64,000 nucleotides of DNA, from assembly GCA_017523725.1 (NCBI GenBank), contig JAFWVY010000023.1, forward strand, positions 1-64,000. Direction: 5' to 3'. The notes under the pieces are model-generated. The model saw only the letters and a program-made list of their open reading frames with translations. It was not told the origin of the DNA and did not search any database. Shown piece after piece: positions 1 to 7,168 of the stretch (positions are counted from its first letter, which is position 1; each line of letters begins with the position of its first letter). A program made the translations under genes and the position numbers. This DNA is from Bacteroidales bacterium (GTDB lineage Bacteria > Bacteroidota > Bacteroidia > Bacteroidales > UBA4181).

Positions 1-833
1 GGACCGGCAGCCATGTTGTCCGGATGCAGGGTACGGCCCGTGCCGCCGCCGGAAGCCACGGAGAAGTACTTCTTGCCGGCTTCCCAGCGTTCCTTCTTAT
101 AGGTGCCTGCCACCGGGTGCTGGAAACGGGTCGGGTTGGTGGAGTTGCCGGTGATGGATACATCGACGTTCTCCTTCCACATGATGGCCACGCCTTCGCG
201 GACGTCATCCGCGCCGTAGCAATTCACTTTGGCGCGTGGTCCGTTAGAGTAAGCCTTGGTGCGCACGACGCGCACTTCGCCCGTATAATAGTCGAACTGG
301 GTCTGCACATAGGTGAACCCGTTGATGCGGCTGATGATCATGGCGGCGTCCTTGCCGAGTCCGTTCAGAATGACGCGGAGCGGTTTCTTGCGGACCTTGT
401 TGGCCATTTCGGCAATCTTGATAGCGCCTTCGGCGGCGGCGAAAGACTCGTGGCCGGCCAGGAAGGCGAAGCATTCGGTTTCTTCGCGGAGCAGCCGGGC
501 TGCGAGATTGCCGTGCCCGAGACCCACCTTGCGGTCGTCGGCCACCGAACCCTTGATGCAGAAGGCCTGCAGGCCCTCGCCGATGGCTTCGGCCGCGTCA
601 GCCGCATTCTTGCAGCCTTTCTTGATGGCGATGGCGGCGCCTACCACGTAGGCCCACTTGGCGTTCTCAAAGCAGATGTTCTGTGTCTGCTCGCATTCCA
701 GATAGGGATCCAGCCCTTTTTCTTCGCAGATCTGGTTGGCCTCTTCGATGGAGGCGATGCCGTAAGCATTGAGCACTTTCTTGATGTTGTCAATACGACG
801 GTCCTGACTTTCGAATTTCACTTCACGTATCAT
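1..833 (-). CDS. GGGtGRT protein (C-terminus cut by window edge)
   Basis: Partial: 277 residues are visible and the C-terminus lies beyond the left edge. The family's name motif, GGGTGRT, is at residues 262-268. The family is usually encoded next to a NifU-like scaffold protein, as here: the scaffold gene lies directly upstream and 12 bp separate its stop from this start. The biochemical role is not established to my knowledge; an iron-sulfur or metal-related role is inferred only from the partner. Scattered Cys residues (36, 47, 54, 74, 92, 121, 205) are visible. The start at 833 is supported by a strong Shine-Dalgarno sequence at 841-847. Confidence 0.85.
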   Translation of the reverse strand, partial: MIREVKFESQDRRIDNIKKVLNAYGIASIEEANQICEEKGLDPYLECEQTQNICFENAKWAYVVGAAIAIKKGCKNAADAAEAIGEGLQAFCIKGSVADDRKVGLGHGNLAARLLREETECFAFLAGHESFAAAEGAIKIAEMANKVRKKPLRVILNGLGKDAAMIISRINGFTYVQTQFDYYTGEVRVVRTKAYSNGPRAKVNCYGADDVREGVAIMWKENVDVSITGNSTNPTRFQHPVAGTYKKERWEAGKKYFSVASGGGTGRTLHPDNMAAG

Positions 834-840
834 GGCTGGT

Positions 841-847
841 CCTCCTT
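841..847 (-). promoter_or_regulatory. Strong Shine-Dalgarno site overlapping upstream stop
   Basis: Read on the minus strand this is AAGGAGG, 7 nt before the ATG at 833. Its first bases overlap the TAA stop (846-848) of the upstream scaffold gene, which suggests translational coupling. Such complete Shine-Dalgarno sequences are uncommon in Bacteroidetes, where most genes here lack one. Confidence 0.7.
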
Positions 848-1547
848 ATTCTTGTCTTGGGTCAATAATCTTAACAGCGCCCTGTTCCTTGGTGAAGCGG
901 CCGTAGGTGGCGGTGGCTTTCCTGAGGGCTTCGTTGGCGTCGGTGCCTTTCTTGATGAGGTCCATCATCACGCCCAGGCGGACGAACTCATAGCCGCAGA
1001 CTTCGTCGTCCTCGTCGAGGGCGATGCGGTTGACGTATCCTTCGGCCATTTCGAGGTAGCGTACACCCTTGGCCTTGGTGGAGAACATCGTGCCGACCTG
1101 CGAGCGGAGACCTTTGCCCAGGTCTTCCAGTCCGGCGCCGATGACCAGGCCGCCTTCGGAGAAGGCCGACTGGGTCCGGCCGTAGACAATCTGCAGGAAC
1201 AGTTCGCGCATGGCCGTATTGATGGCGTCGCACACGAGGTCGGTGTTGAGGGCTTCCAGCAGGGTCTTGCCCGGCAGGATCTCGGCCGCCATCGCCGCGG
1301 AGTGCGTCATACCGGAGCAGCCGATGGTCTCGACCAACGCCTCTTCGATGATGCCGTCCTTGACGTTCAGCGAGAGTTTGCACGTTCCTTGTTGCGGGGC
1401 GCACCAGCCGATGCCGTGTGTCATACCCGATATGTCACTTATTTCTTTGGCTTTCACCCATTTGCCTTCTTCTGGAATGGGAGCCGGGCCATGGTGAGGG
1501 CCTTTTTTTACAACACACATGTGCTGTACTTCTTTGGAATAAATCAT
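846..1547 (-). CDS. NifU-like iron-sulfur cluster scaffold-type protein
   Basis: 233 residues. It resembles the NifU/IscU N-terminal scaffold fold: the segment around residues 76-86 (GCSGMTHSAAM) corresponds to the GC-x-x-(A/S) ligand loop of IscU-type proteins. Further Cys residues at 11, 49, 56 and 106 could serve as ligands. It forms a two-gene operon with the GGGtGRT protein downstream. The start at 1547 was chosen because a TATATTTG promoter element lies at 1585-1592, which rules out an upstream in-frame codon at 1622. A shorter start at 1520 is also possible. Role in cluster assembly is inferred from the family. Confidence 0.75.
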   Translation of the reverse strand: MIYSKEVQHMCVVKKGPHHGPAPIPEEGKWVKAKEISDISGMTHGIGWCAPQQGTCKLSLNVKDGIIEEALVETIGCSGMTHSAAMAAEILPGKTLLEALNTDLVCDAINTAMRELFLQIVYGRTQSAFSEGGLVIGAGLEDLGKGLRSQVGTMFSTKAKGVRYLEMAEGYVNRIALDEDDEVCGYEFVRLGVMMDLIKKGTDANEALRKATATYGRFTKEQGAVKIIDPRQE

Positions 1548-1584
1548 GGTTAACCTGATGTGTAATGGGTAATTTTCGAGTACG

Positions 1585-1592
1585 CAAATATA
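1585..1592 (-). promoter_or_regulatory. Bacteroidetes -7 element (TATATTTG) for the scaffold gene
   Basis: Matches the TAnnTTTG consensus, 37 bp upstream of the scaffold start at 1547. No clear -33 TTTG is seen at the expected spacing. Confidence 0.55.
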
Positions 1593-1675
1593 GGTGATAT
1601 ATCCGGAATCCGGCCTCTGCAAGGCTTTATTTTTTCAACGTGCCATGCGCGTGCGGGCTTGAAATGTAAAATGGT

Positions 1676-1683
1676 TACTTTTG
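1676..1683 (+). promoter_or_regulatory. Bacteroidetes -7 element (TACTTTTG) for the NUDIX gene
   Basis: Matches TAnnTTTG, 27 bp before the ATG at 1711. It is divergent from the element at 1585-1592. A TTG at 1681 inside this element is not a plausible start. Confidence 0.55.
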
Positions 1684-1710
1684 TACCGGTCCGTTGGAAG
1701 ACAAAGAGCC

Positions 1711-2223
1711 ATGAAAGACGATGCAGAGGAAGTGTTCCCGCTTGTGGACGAGACGGGGACGGTGACGGGAAAAGCGACGCGCGGCGAATGCCATGGCGGG
1801 TCGATGCGGCTGCATCCGGTGGTGCATCTGCATGTGTTTAACCCGCGCGGTGAGATATACCTTCAGAAACGTCCGGCGTGGAAGGATATTCAGCCGGGGA
1901 AATGGGATACGGCCGTGGGCGGGCATCTCAAGTACGGCGAAACACCCGATGCGGCTTTGCGGCGGGAGGCGTGTGAAGAGCTGGGCCTGAAGGAATTCGT
2001 TCCGCAGCCGATGGGAATGTATGTTTTCGAGAGTCTGCGGGAGCGGGAGCTGGTGTATGTCAACCGGACGGTTTACGACGGGCCCGTACGTCCGTCGGCC
2101 GGGGAACTGGACGGTGGCCGTTTCTGGACGGTCAGCGAGGTATGCGAGGCCGTGGGGAAGGGTATCCTGACGCCGAATTTCGAACAAGAATTCAGACGAT
2201 TCTTCCAAGAAATAAGAAACTGA
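1711..2223 (+). CDS. NUDIX hydrolase
   Basis: 170 residues from the ATG at 1711. A complete Nudix box is present at about residues 70-93: it begins GHLKYGE and ends with REACEELGL, fitting G-x5-E-x7-RE-x2-EE-x-G. The upstream QKRP and downstream architecture resemble the isopentenyl-diphosphate isomerase-like/YfcD branch of Nudix proteins. The substrate cannot be assigned; hydrolysis of a nucleoside-diphosphate-linked compound is the family default. The next gene, RidA, begins 30 bp downstream on the same strand, so the two may be co-transcribed. Confidence 0.85.
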   Translation: MKDDAEEVFPLVDETGTVTGKATRGECHGGSMRLHPVVHLHVFNPRGEIYLQKRPAWKDIQPGKWDTAVGGHLKYGETPDAALRREACEELGLKEFVPQPMGMYVFESLRERELVYVNRTVYDGPVRPSAGELDGGRFWTVSEVCEAVGKGILTPNFEQEFRRFFQEIRN

Positions 2224-2253
2224 ATACAAACAATATCTAAATGTTTGACAACT

Positions 2254-2631
2254 ATGAAGAAAGCCATTGTGACAGACAAGGCTCCGGCCGCGGTGGGGCC
2301 TTACAGCCAGGCGGTGGAAGCCGGCGGTTGGATATATCTGAGCGGACAACTGCCCATTCGGCCTGAAACGGGGACTTTCCCCGAGGGCATCGCTGCACAG
2401 ACGCGTCAGGCTCTGGCGAATCTGCGGGAGGTGCTCCGGCAGGCAGGGCTCGATATGGACAATGTTGTGAAAACCACGGTTATGCTGGCAGATATGGCCG
2501 ACTTTGCTGCGATGAACGAGGTCTATGCGGAGTTCTTCCGTGCACCCTGTCCGGCCCGCAGTGCATTCGCCGTGAAATCGGTGCCCAAGGGCGCGTTGGT
2601 GGAGATTGACGCTGTGGCGGTGCGCCCGTGA
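2254..2631 (+). CDS. ridA: RidA family protein (enamine/imine deaminase)
   Basis: 125 residues from the ATG at 2254, typical for the RidA/YjgF family. The N-terminal stretch with A-x-GPYSQA and the conserved PARSAFAV near residue 100 (the Arg contacts the substrate carboxylate in the family) are visible. RidA proteins hydrolyse reactive enamine/imine intermediates formed by PLP enzymes such as threonine dehydratase, as trimers in the cytoplasm. An in-frame TTG at 2245 is a weaker start. Confidence 0.85.
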   Translation: MKKAIVTDKAPAAVGPYSQAVEAGGWIYLSGQLPIRPETGTFPEGIAAQTRQALANLREVLRQAGLDMDNVVKTTVMLADMADFAAMNEVYAEFFRAPCPARSAFAVKSVPKGALVEIDAVAVRP

Positions 2632-2659
2632 CACAGGCGGATTGTTGCGACGGATGGTT

Positions 2660-2667
2660 TATCTTTG
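2660..2667 (+). promoter_or_regulatory. Bacteroidetes -7 element (TATCTTTG) for the glycosyltransferase
   Basis: Matches TAnnTTTG, 25 bp before the GTG start at 2692. Its presence argues against the upstream in-frame TTG at 2665. Confidence 0.55.
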
Positions 2668-2691
2668 CAGGCAAAGACCATAGGAATACAC

Positions 2692-4002
2692 GTGGACACG
2701 GGGAGGAAAATACTGGTGCTGACCTATTACTGGCCACCGTCCGGCGGGGCTGGCGTGCAACGTTGGCTCAAGATGACGAAGTATCTGCCGGAACATGGCA
2801 TGACTCCGGTGGTGGTGACGGTGTCGCCGGACCGGGTGGAGTATCCGGTGCTGGACGAGAGCCTGTGTGCCGAAGTGGACAGCCGTGTGCGCGTGTACCG
2901 GACCTCTTGTTTCAATCCTTACGGTTTCTACCGGCGTTTCACCGGCAGCAGGCAGTCGCCCTACGGCGGTTTCGCCAATGAAGGGGTGCCGTCGTTCCGG
3001 CAGAAAGTTGCGCGTTTCGTCCGCGGCAATTTCTTCCTTCCGGATGCCCGCCGGGGCTGGAACCGCTATGCCTGTCGCGAAGCCTTGCGGCTGATTGATG
3101 CCGAGGGCATCGACACGGTGGTCACGACGGGGCCGCCTATGTCCACCCACTTGATTGGCCTGCGTCTGAAACGTCACCGCCGTATCTGCTGGATTGCCGA
3201 TTTCAGGGATCCCTGGACGGATCTGTATTACAAGGATATGCTGTATCCAACGCGGCTGGCCCGGGCCATTGATGCCGCGATGGAGCGGCGGGTGCTGCTG
3301 GCTGCCGACCATGTGACAGCTGCCACGGCCGAAGTGAAGGATCTGCTGAAGGCCAAGTCGCCGCGGTTGACTGAGGAACATTTCTCGGTGGTAACCAATG
3401 GCTATGACCCGGCCGACATGACGGATACCGTCGTGCCGGACCCGGTGTTCACGATGGTCTATACCGGCACGTTGGCTGCGAATTATCCGCTTGGCACATT
3501 GCTGCAATGCCTTGAGGAGATGCCGGCCGACATGCCGGTGCATTTCCGGCTGGTGGGCAAGGTGGATGAGGTCTGGGCCGGAAAAATCCGCGAAATCTGC
3601 GGCCCGCGCTGTACGTTCGTGCCGTATGTGCCGCACCGGGAGTCTATCCGGGAAGTGAAAAAGGCGACTGTGGCGCTGCTGGTACTGCCTGCTGCGGCGG
3701 GGTATCAGGGGGCACTGCCGGGTAAGTTCTTCGAATACATGGGTGCCGGGGTACCGGTGCTGTGCCTGGGCAGCCCCGACGGGGCGGCGTCACGCATCCT
3801 GGCCGAAAGCGGCGCCGGGACCGGTGTCGCATACGACGATGCGGACGGCATCCGCCATTTCATTCAAAAACATTACACTTCTTTCCTTGCTGGTCAGCGT
3901 CCGGCGCGTCCGGCTGCGGTGGAGAACTTCGACCGTGACCGCATCGCGGAACGGTTCAGCCGGCTGGTAGCCGACTGCCGTGCCCGGTGTTTCGGGGCCT
4001 AA
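2692..4002 (+). CDS. GT-B fold glycosyltransferase (family 4-like)
   Basis: 436 residues. The N-terminus KILVLTYYWPPSGGAGVQRW is the typical donor-side opening of GT4-like glycosyltransferases that begin with a glycine-rich loop after the first strand. The C-terminal half has the family pattern: a strand-turn with YTGTL, a V/P-Y-V segment, and KFFEYMGAGVPVL, the nucleotide-sugar binding E-x7-E-like region. The start is GTG at 2692, preceded by AGGAA and lying downstream of the promoter element. The acceptor is unknown; a cell-surface polysaccharide or LPS role is inferred. Its stop codon overlaps that of the convergent M23 gene. Confidence 0.8.
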   Translation: MDTGRKILVLTYYWPPSGGAGVQRWLKMTKYLPEHGMTPVVVTVSPDRVEYPVLDESLCAEVDSRVRVYRTSCFNPYGFYRRFTGSRQSPYGGFANEGVPSFRQKVARFVRGNFFLPDARRGWNRYACREALRLIDAEGIDTVVTTGPPMSTHLIGLRLKRHRRICWIADFRDPWTDLYYKDMLYPTRLARAIDAAMERRVLLAADHVTAATAEVKDLLKAKSPRLTEEHFSVVTNGYDPADMTDTVVPDPVFTMVYTGTLAANYPLGTLLQCLEEMPADMPVHFRLVGKVDEVWAGKIREICGPRCTFVPYVPHRESIREVKKATVALLVLPAAAGYQGALPGKFFEYMGAGVPVLCLGSPDGAASRILAESGAGTGVAYDDADGIRHFIQKHYTSFLAGQRPARPAAVENFDRDRIAERFSRLVADCRARCFGA

Positions 4003-5297
4003 AGATCCGGCACTGTCTGCAGCATCTGCAACACCGAATCGCGGACGGCCTGGAATGCAACGAGACAACTGTCCGGGACGGGTTCCACGGGCGGTGATTC
4101 CATCGACAACGGATTGATAGGCGTGCCGTTGCGGTATACTCTGAAATCCAGATGCGGCCCGGTGGCCAGACCGGTGCTGCCGACGTATCCGATAACCTGT
4201 CCCTGCACCACGCGCGAGCCGACCGCGATACCGCTGCCGAAGCGTGAGAGATGCATGTAGGACGTGGTGTAGGTGGCGTTGTGCTTGATGGTGACATAAT
4301 TGCCTGCACCGTTGCGCTGATATGCCCGTTTGGTGACCACGCCGTCTCCGATGGACTGGACCGGCGTACCTGTCGGCGCAGCATAATCTACGCCGTGATG
4401 GGCTCTGTACACCTTGAGCACCGGATGGTATCTGCTGTTCGAGAAGGTGGAACTGATGCGGGAATACTTCAGCGGGGCTTTCAGGAAAGCCTTGCGCAGG
4501 CTCTGTCCGTTTTCGTCGAAGAATCTCCGGATGCTGTCGCCTCCGGTGAAAGGTATGGCGTAATAGTCTTTGCCGGCGTGCCGGAAACAGGCGCCGTAGA
4601 TCTGGCTGATGCCGATGGCCGTGCTGTCGAGCACAATCTCGTCGAACACGGCGCAGATGCTGTCTCCGGCCGCAATGCCGAAGAAATCTACCTGCCAGGC
4701 ATAAATCTCAGACAAAGCATCGCTCAGGGCAGGATTGAATCCCTGCCGGACAACGGTGAGCCACAGCGAACTGCCGATGGGTGCTGCAATGCGTCGGCGT
4801 TGCAGCGCGACGTCTTTTTCCTCTTCCGTGACGACCAGGCTGTCGGCCGTGAAATCATAGACGATGAAATGGGTGCGGTCGCGTTCGTACACCCAGTACT
4901 GCAGCTGGGCCGTGCTGTCCTGGGCGCGCATGGCCGTATAGGTCTGCCCCGCCCTCAGCCGGCGGACATCAAAAATGGCTGCAGACTGTTCTGCCAGGGC
5001 GTGGATTTCGGCGCTCGACAGACCATACCGGCTCAGGATGCCGGACATGCTTTCGCCAGGTTTTACCTGGTCCTGCTCCACGTCGAGCGACTGGATGCAG
5101 ATGCCGTACATGCGGGGGCATGCATAGGCATCGACCGGCGGAATGCTGTCGGTTTCGGTGTAGGCCGTGTCGGACATTTCATGCCGATGGCAGGCCGGTA
5201 TGGCCATCAGGAGCGCTGCACAGAGAATCGTACAGATGGGTTTCCCCATGAAACGAGGAAACGCCCGGCGGGCTCCTTCAGGATGGGTCTGGTTCAT
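3999..5297 (-). CDS. M23 family peptidase lipoprotein (LytM type)
   Basis: 432 residues. An N-terminal hydrophobic segment ends in AIPAC (Cys36), a lipobox, so it is likely an envelope lipoprotein. A LysM/OapA-like segment with VKPGESMSGIL follows, then an M23 domain in roughly the last 130 residues: HHGVDYAAPTGTPV carries the H-x3-D zinc ligands, and GPHLDF replaces the usual HxH, so the third ligand position is Asp. The family cuts peptide cross-links or stems in peptidoglycan. It is the last gene of the hddA-hddC operon, 10 bp after hddC. A second possible start is at 5249. Confidence 0.8.
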   Translation of the reverse strand: MNQTHPEGARRAFPRFMGKPICTILCAALLMAIPACHRHEMSDTAYTETDSIPPVDAYACPRMYGICIQSLDVEQDQVKPGESMSGILSRYGLSSAEIHALAEQSAAIFDVRRLRAGQTYTAMRAQDSTAQLQYWVYERDRTHFIVYDFTADSLVVTEEEKDVALQRRRIAAPIGSSLWLTVVRQGFNPALSDALSEIYAWQVDFFGIAAGDSICAVFDEIVLDSTAIGISQIYGACFRHAGKDYYAIPFTGGDSIRRFFDENGQSLRKAFLKAPLKYSRISSTFSNSRYHPVLKVYRAHHGVDYAAPTGTPVQSIGDGVVTKRAYQRNGAGNYVTIKHNATYTTSYMHLSRFGSGIAVGSRVVQGQVIGYVGSTGLATGPHLDFRVYRNGTPINPLSMESPPVEPVPDSCLVAFQAVRDSVLQMLQTVPDL

Positions 5298-5307
5298 GTC
5301 GGTCTGT

Positions 5308-6054
5308 TCAAGTGTTTGGAAATGTGGGCAGCAGACGGCACGCGGCGGCATAGTCCTCCGGGATGCCGATGTCTATGAAGAAACCGTCGTCCGGATATCC
5401 GGCGATGGCGCGGGGTGGCAGGACGGGCAGGACATCCTGCTCGAAGGAAAAGGATTCCGGCAAGTCCAGTGCCTCCATCAATTCGGTCAGTCGGCCTTTG
5501 TCAATCAGGTAGATGCCCCCGTTGATCAGGCATGCCCCGGTGGTTCGCGGTGATTTTTCGATGAAACGGCTCACGTAGAGGCCACGGCAGGCGACTGTGC
5601 CGTAGCGCCGGCCGTCTGCCATCGGCCGGAGAATCATGGTGACGGCGGCTCCGGTCTGTTGGTGCATTTGCTGCAGCCGGGCCAGGTCGGCGGCGTAAAA
5701 GGTGTCTCCGTTGCATACCAGGACATGCTGGCTGCGGACTTTCCGGAGGGCGTTCGCGATGCCGCCACCCGTGCCGAGCGGACGGCTCTCGACGGCATAG
5801 TCCAGTTCCATGTCGTCAAATTTGCGTCCGAAAAAGTTTTCAATGTCTGCATGCCGGTAGCCTGTGGCCAATATGCAGCGCCGGATGCCGGCTTCCGCCA
5901 GCCGGTGCAGCAGATAGCACAGGAAGGGTTTCCCGCCGATGTCGGCCATGGGTTTGGGCAGGTCGGCCACCACCGGCTGCAGCCGGGTGCCTTTGCCGCC
6001 GGCCAGCACAATGGCCTCGATGTCCCGGAGCGGCGCCTGAGCTATGCTTTCCAT
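5308..6054 (-). CDS. hddC: D-glycero-D-manno-heptose 1-phosphate guanylyltransferase
   Basis: 248 residues of sugar-nucleotidyltransferase fold. The signature GGKGTRLQPVVADLPKP (residues 19-35) holds the pyrophosphate-binding loop and catalytic Lys, and VCNGDTFY is the metal-binding Asp region. It overlaps the upstream GHMP kinase gene hddA by 13 bp. With that partner the likely reaction is GTP plus D-glycero-alpha-D-manno-heptose 1-phosphate to GDP-heptose. From sequence alone a general NDP-sugar pyrophosphorylase is possible; the kinase neighbour is the main reason for this name. Confidence 0.75.
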   Translation of the reverse strand: MESIAQAPLRDIEAIVLAGGKGTRLQPVVADLPKPMADIGGKPFLCYLLHRLAEAGIRRCILATGYRHADIENFFGRKFDDMELDYAVESRPLGTGGGIANALRKVRSQHVLVCNGDTFYAADLARLQQMHQQTGAAVTMILRPMADGRRYGTVACRGLYVSRFIEKSPRTTGACLINGGIYLIDKGRLTELMEALDLPESFSFEQDVLPVLPPRAIAGYPDDGFFIDIGIPEDYAAACRLLPTFPNT

Positions 6055-7064
6055 GTCAGAAGTCCGCTTTTGGTGAACTGGTAAGGCTGCACACTTCCAT
6101 TGAAAGGCTGCAGCGCCTCTATGACCCGGTATCTGGTTGTGCCCGGGCAGTAGAAGAAGATAAATCCGCCGCCGCCGGCACCTGAGATCTTGCCGCCCAG
6201 TGCTCCGGCTTTCAGTGCGGTGTCGTACAAGGCCTCGAACAGAGAGGTGGAAATGCCTTCGGCCATCTGGCGCTTGTATTCCCAGCCAGTGTTAAGGATT
6301 TCGCCCATCCGGTCCAGGTCGCCCTTGAGCAGCGCCTCCTTCATGAGGACGGCCTGGTCTTTCAGCCGGTGCATGGCCTCTATGGAACGCTGGTTCCGGT
6401 CGGCGACGTTGCGTTGCTGGTGTTTGATAATCTCCGAAGAGTTATGGGTAGTTTCGGTATAGAAAAGCACCAGGTTCTGCGCCAGTTCGTTGAGAATATT
6501 GTTGCGGATGCGCAGCGGATTGATGACGACGCGCTCATCGGCGAAGAATTCCATGAAGTTGAATCCGCCGAAGGTGGCGGCGTACTGGTCCTGTTTGCCG
6601 CCGGCCATCCCCATGTCTTTCCGTTCAATCAGGTAGGCCAGCCGGGCCAGGTCGTATTCGCCGAGCGGCAGCGAGAGCCATTCGGCGAAAGCGCCCAGGA
6701 CGGCCACTACGAGCGTGGAGGACGTGCCGAGACCGGAACCGGCCGGCGCATCGACGAACGAATGCAATTCGAAGGACAGGGCCTTGTGGGTGAAATCTTT
6801 CACGACGCGGTTGTAGATGGCGGCCAGCAGACCGATGCCTGTATCGGTAGGCAGTTCCGTGGTCGATTCGAACCGGTACTCCTCATGCCGGTCGTGCAGA
6901 TAAAACACAATCTGTCCGTTGTCGCGCGGCACGATGGTCGCATAGGCGTACAGGGTGATGGTGGCATTGAGGATGGCCCCCCCGTACAGGTCGCTGTAGG
7001 GAGAAACATCGGTGCCTCCTCCGGCCAGACCGATGCGTAAGGGAGCTTTGCTTCTGATAATCAT
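6042..7064 (-). CDS. hddA: D-glycero-D-manno-heptose 7-phosphate kinase (GHMP family)
   Basis: 340 residues of GHMP kinase. IRSKAPLRIGLAGGGTDVSP at the N-terminus is typical of the HddA/heptose-kinase branch, PAGSGLGTSS (107-116) is the ATP phosphate-binding motif, and GGKISGAGGGGF near the C-terminus is GHMP motif 3. The enzyme would phosphorylate heptose 7-phosphate at C1, feeding GDP-heptose synthesis with hddC. It is first in the operon hddA-hddC-M23 with a TATCTTTG element at 7103-7110. The start at 7064 fits this promoter; the frame stays open upstream without coding character. Confidence 0.8.
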   Translation of the reverse strand: MIIRSKAPLRIGLAGGGTDVSPYSDLYGGAILNATITLYAYATIVPRDNGQIVFYLHDRHEEYRFESTTELPTDTGIGLLAAIYNRVVKDFTHKALSFELHSFVDAPAGSGLGTSSTLVVAVLGAFAEWLSLPLGEYDLARLAYLIERKDMGMAGGKQDQYAATFGGFNFMEFFADERVVINPLRIRNNILNELAQNLVLFYTETTHNSSEIIKHQQRNVADRNQRSIEAMHRLKDQAVLMKEALLKGDLDRMGEILNTGWEYKRQMAEGISTSLFEALYDTALKAGALGGKISGAGGGGFIFFYCPGTTRYRVIEALQPFNGSVQPYQFTKSGLLTWKA

Positions 7065-7102
7065 ATTGATACGATTTATGGGAACAAAAGACCCGAATGC
7101 TT

Positions 7103-7110
7103 CAAAGATA
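7103..7110 (-). promoter_or_regulatory. Bacteroidetes -7 element (TATCTTTG) for hddA operon
   Basis: Matches TAnnTTTG, 38 bp upstream of the hddA start. Confidence 0.55.
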
Positions 7111-7168
7111 CGGGAGAAAATCGGTATTTCCGCAGTCTGCCGGTGAGAAAAATGCGGTTGGATGAGGT

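Noticed and set aside
24-1553. Long open frame on the plus strand across the GGGtGRT and scaffold genes
   Set aside because: It is antisense to two recognised genes and its translation shows no family features; GC-rich codon use opens such frames.
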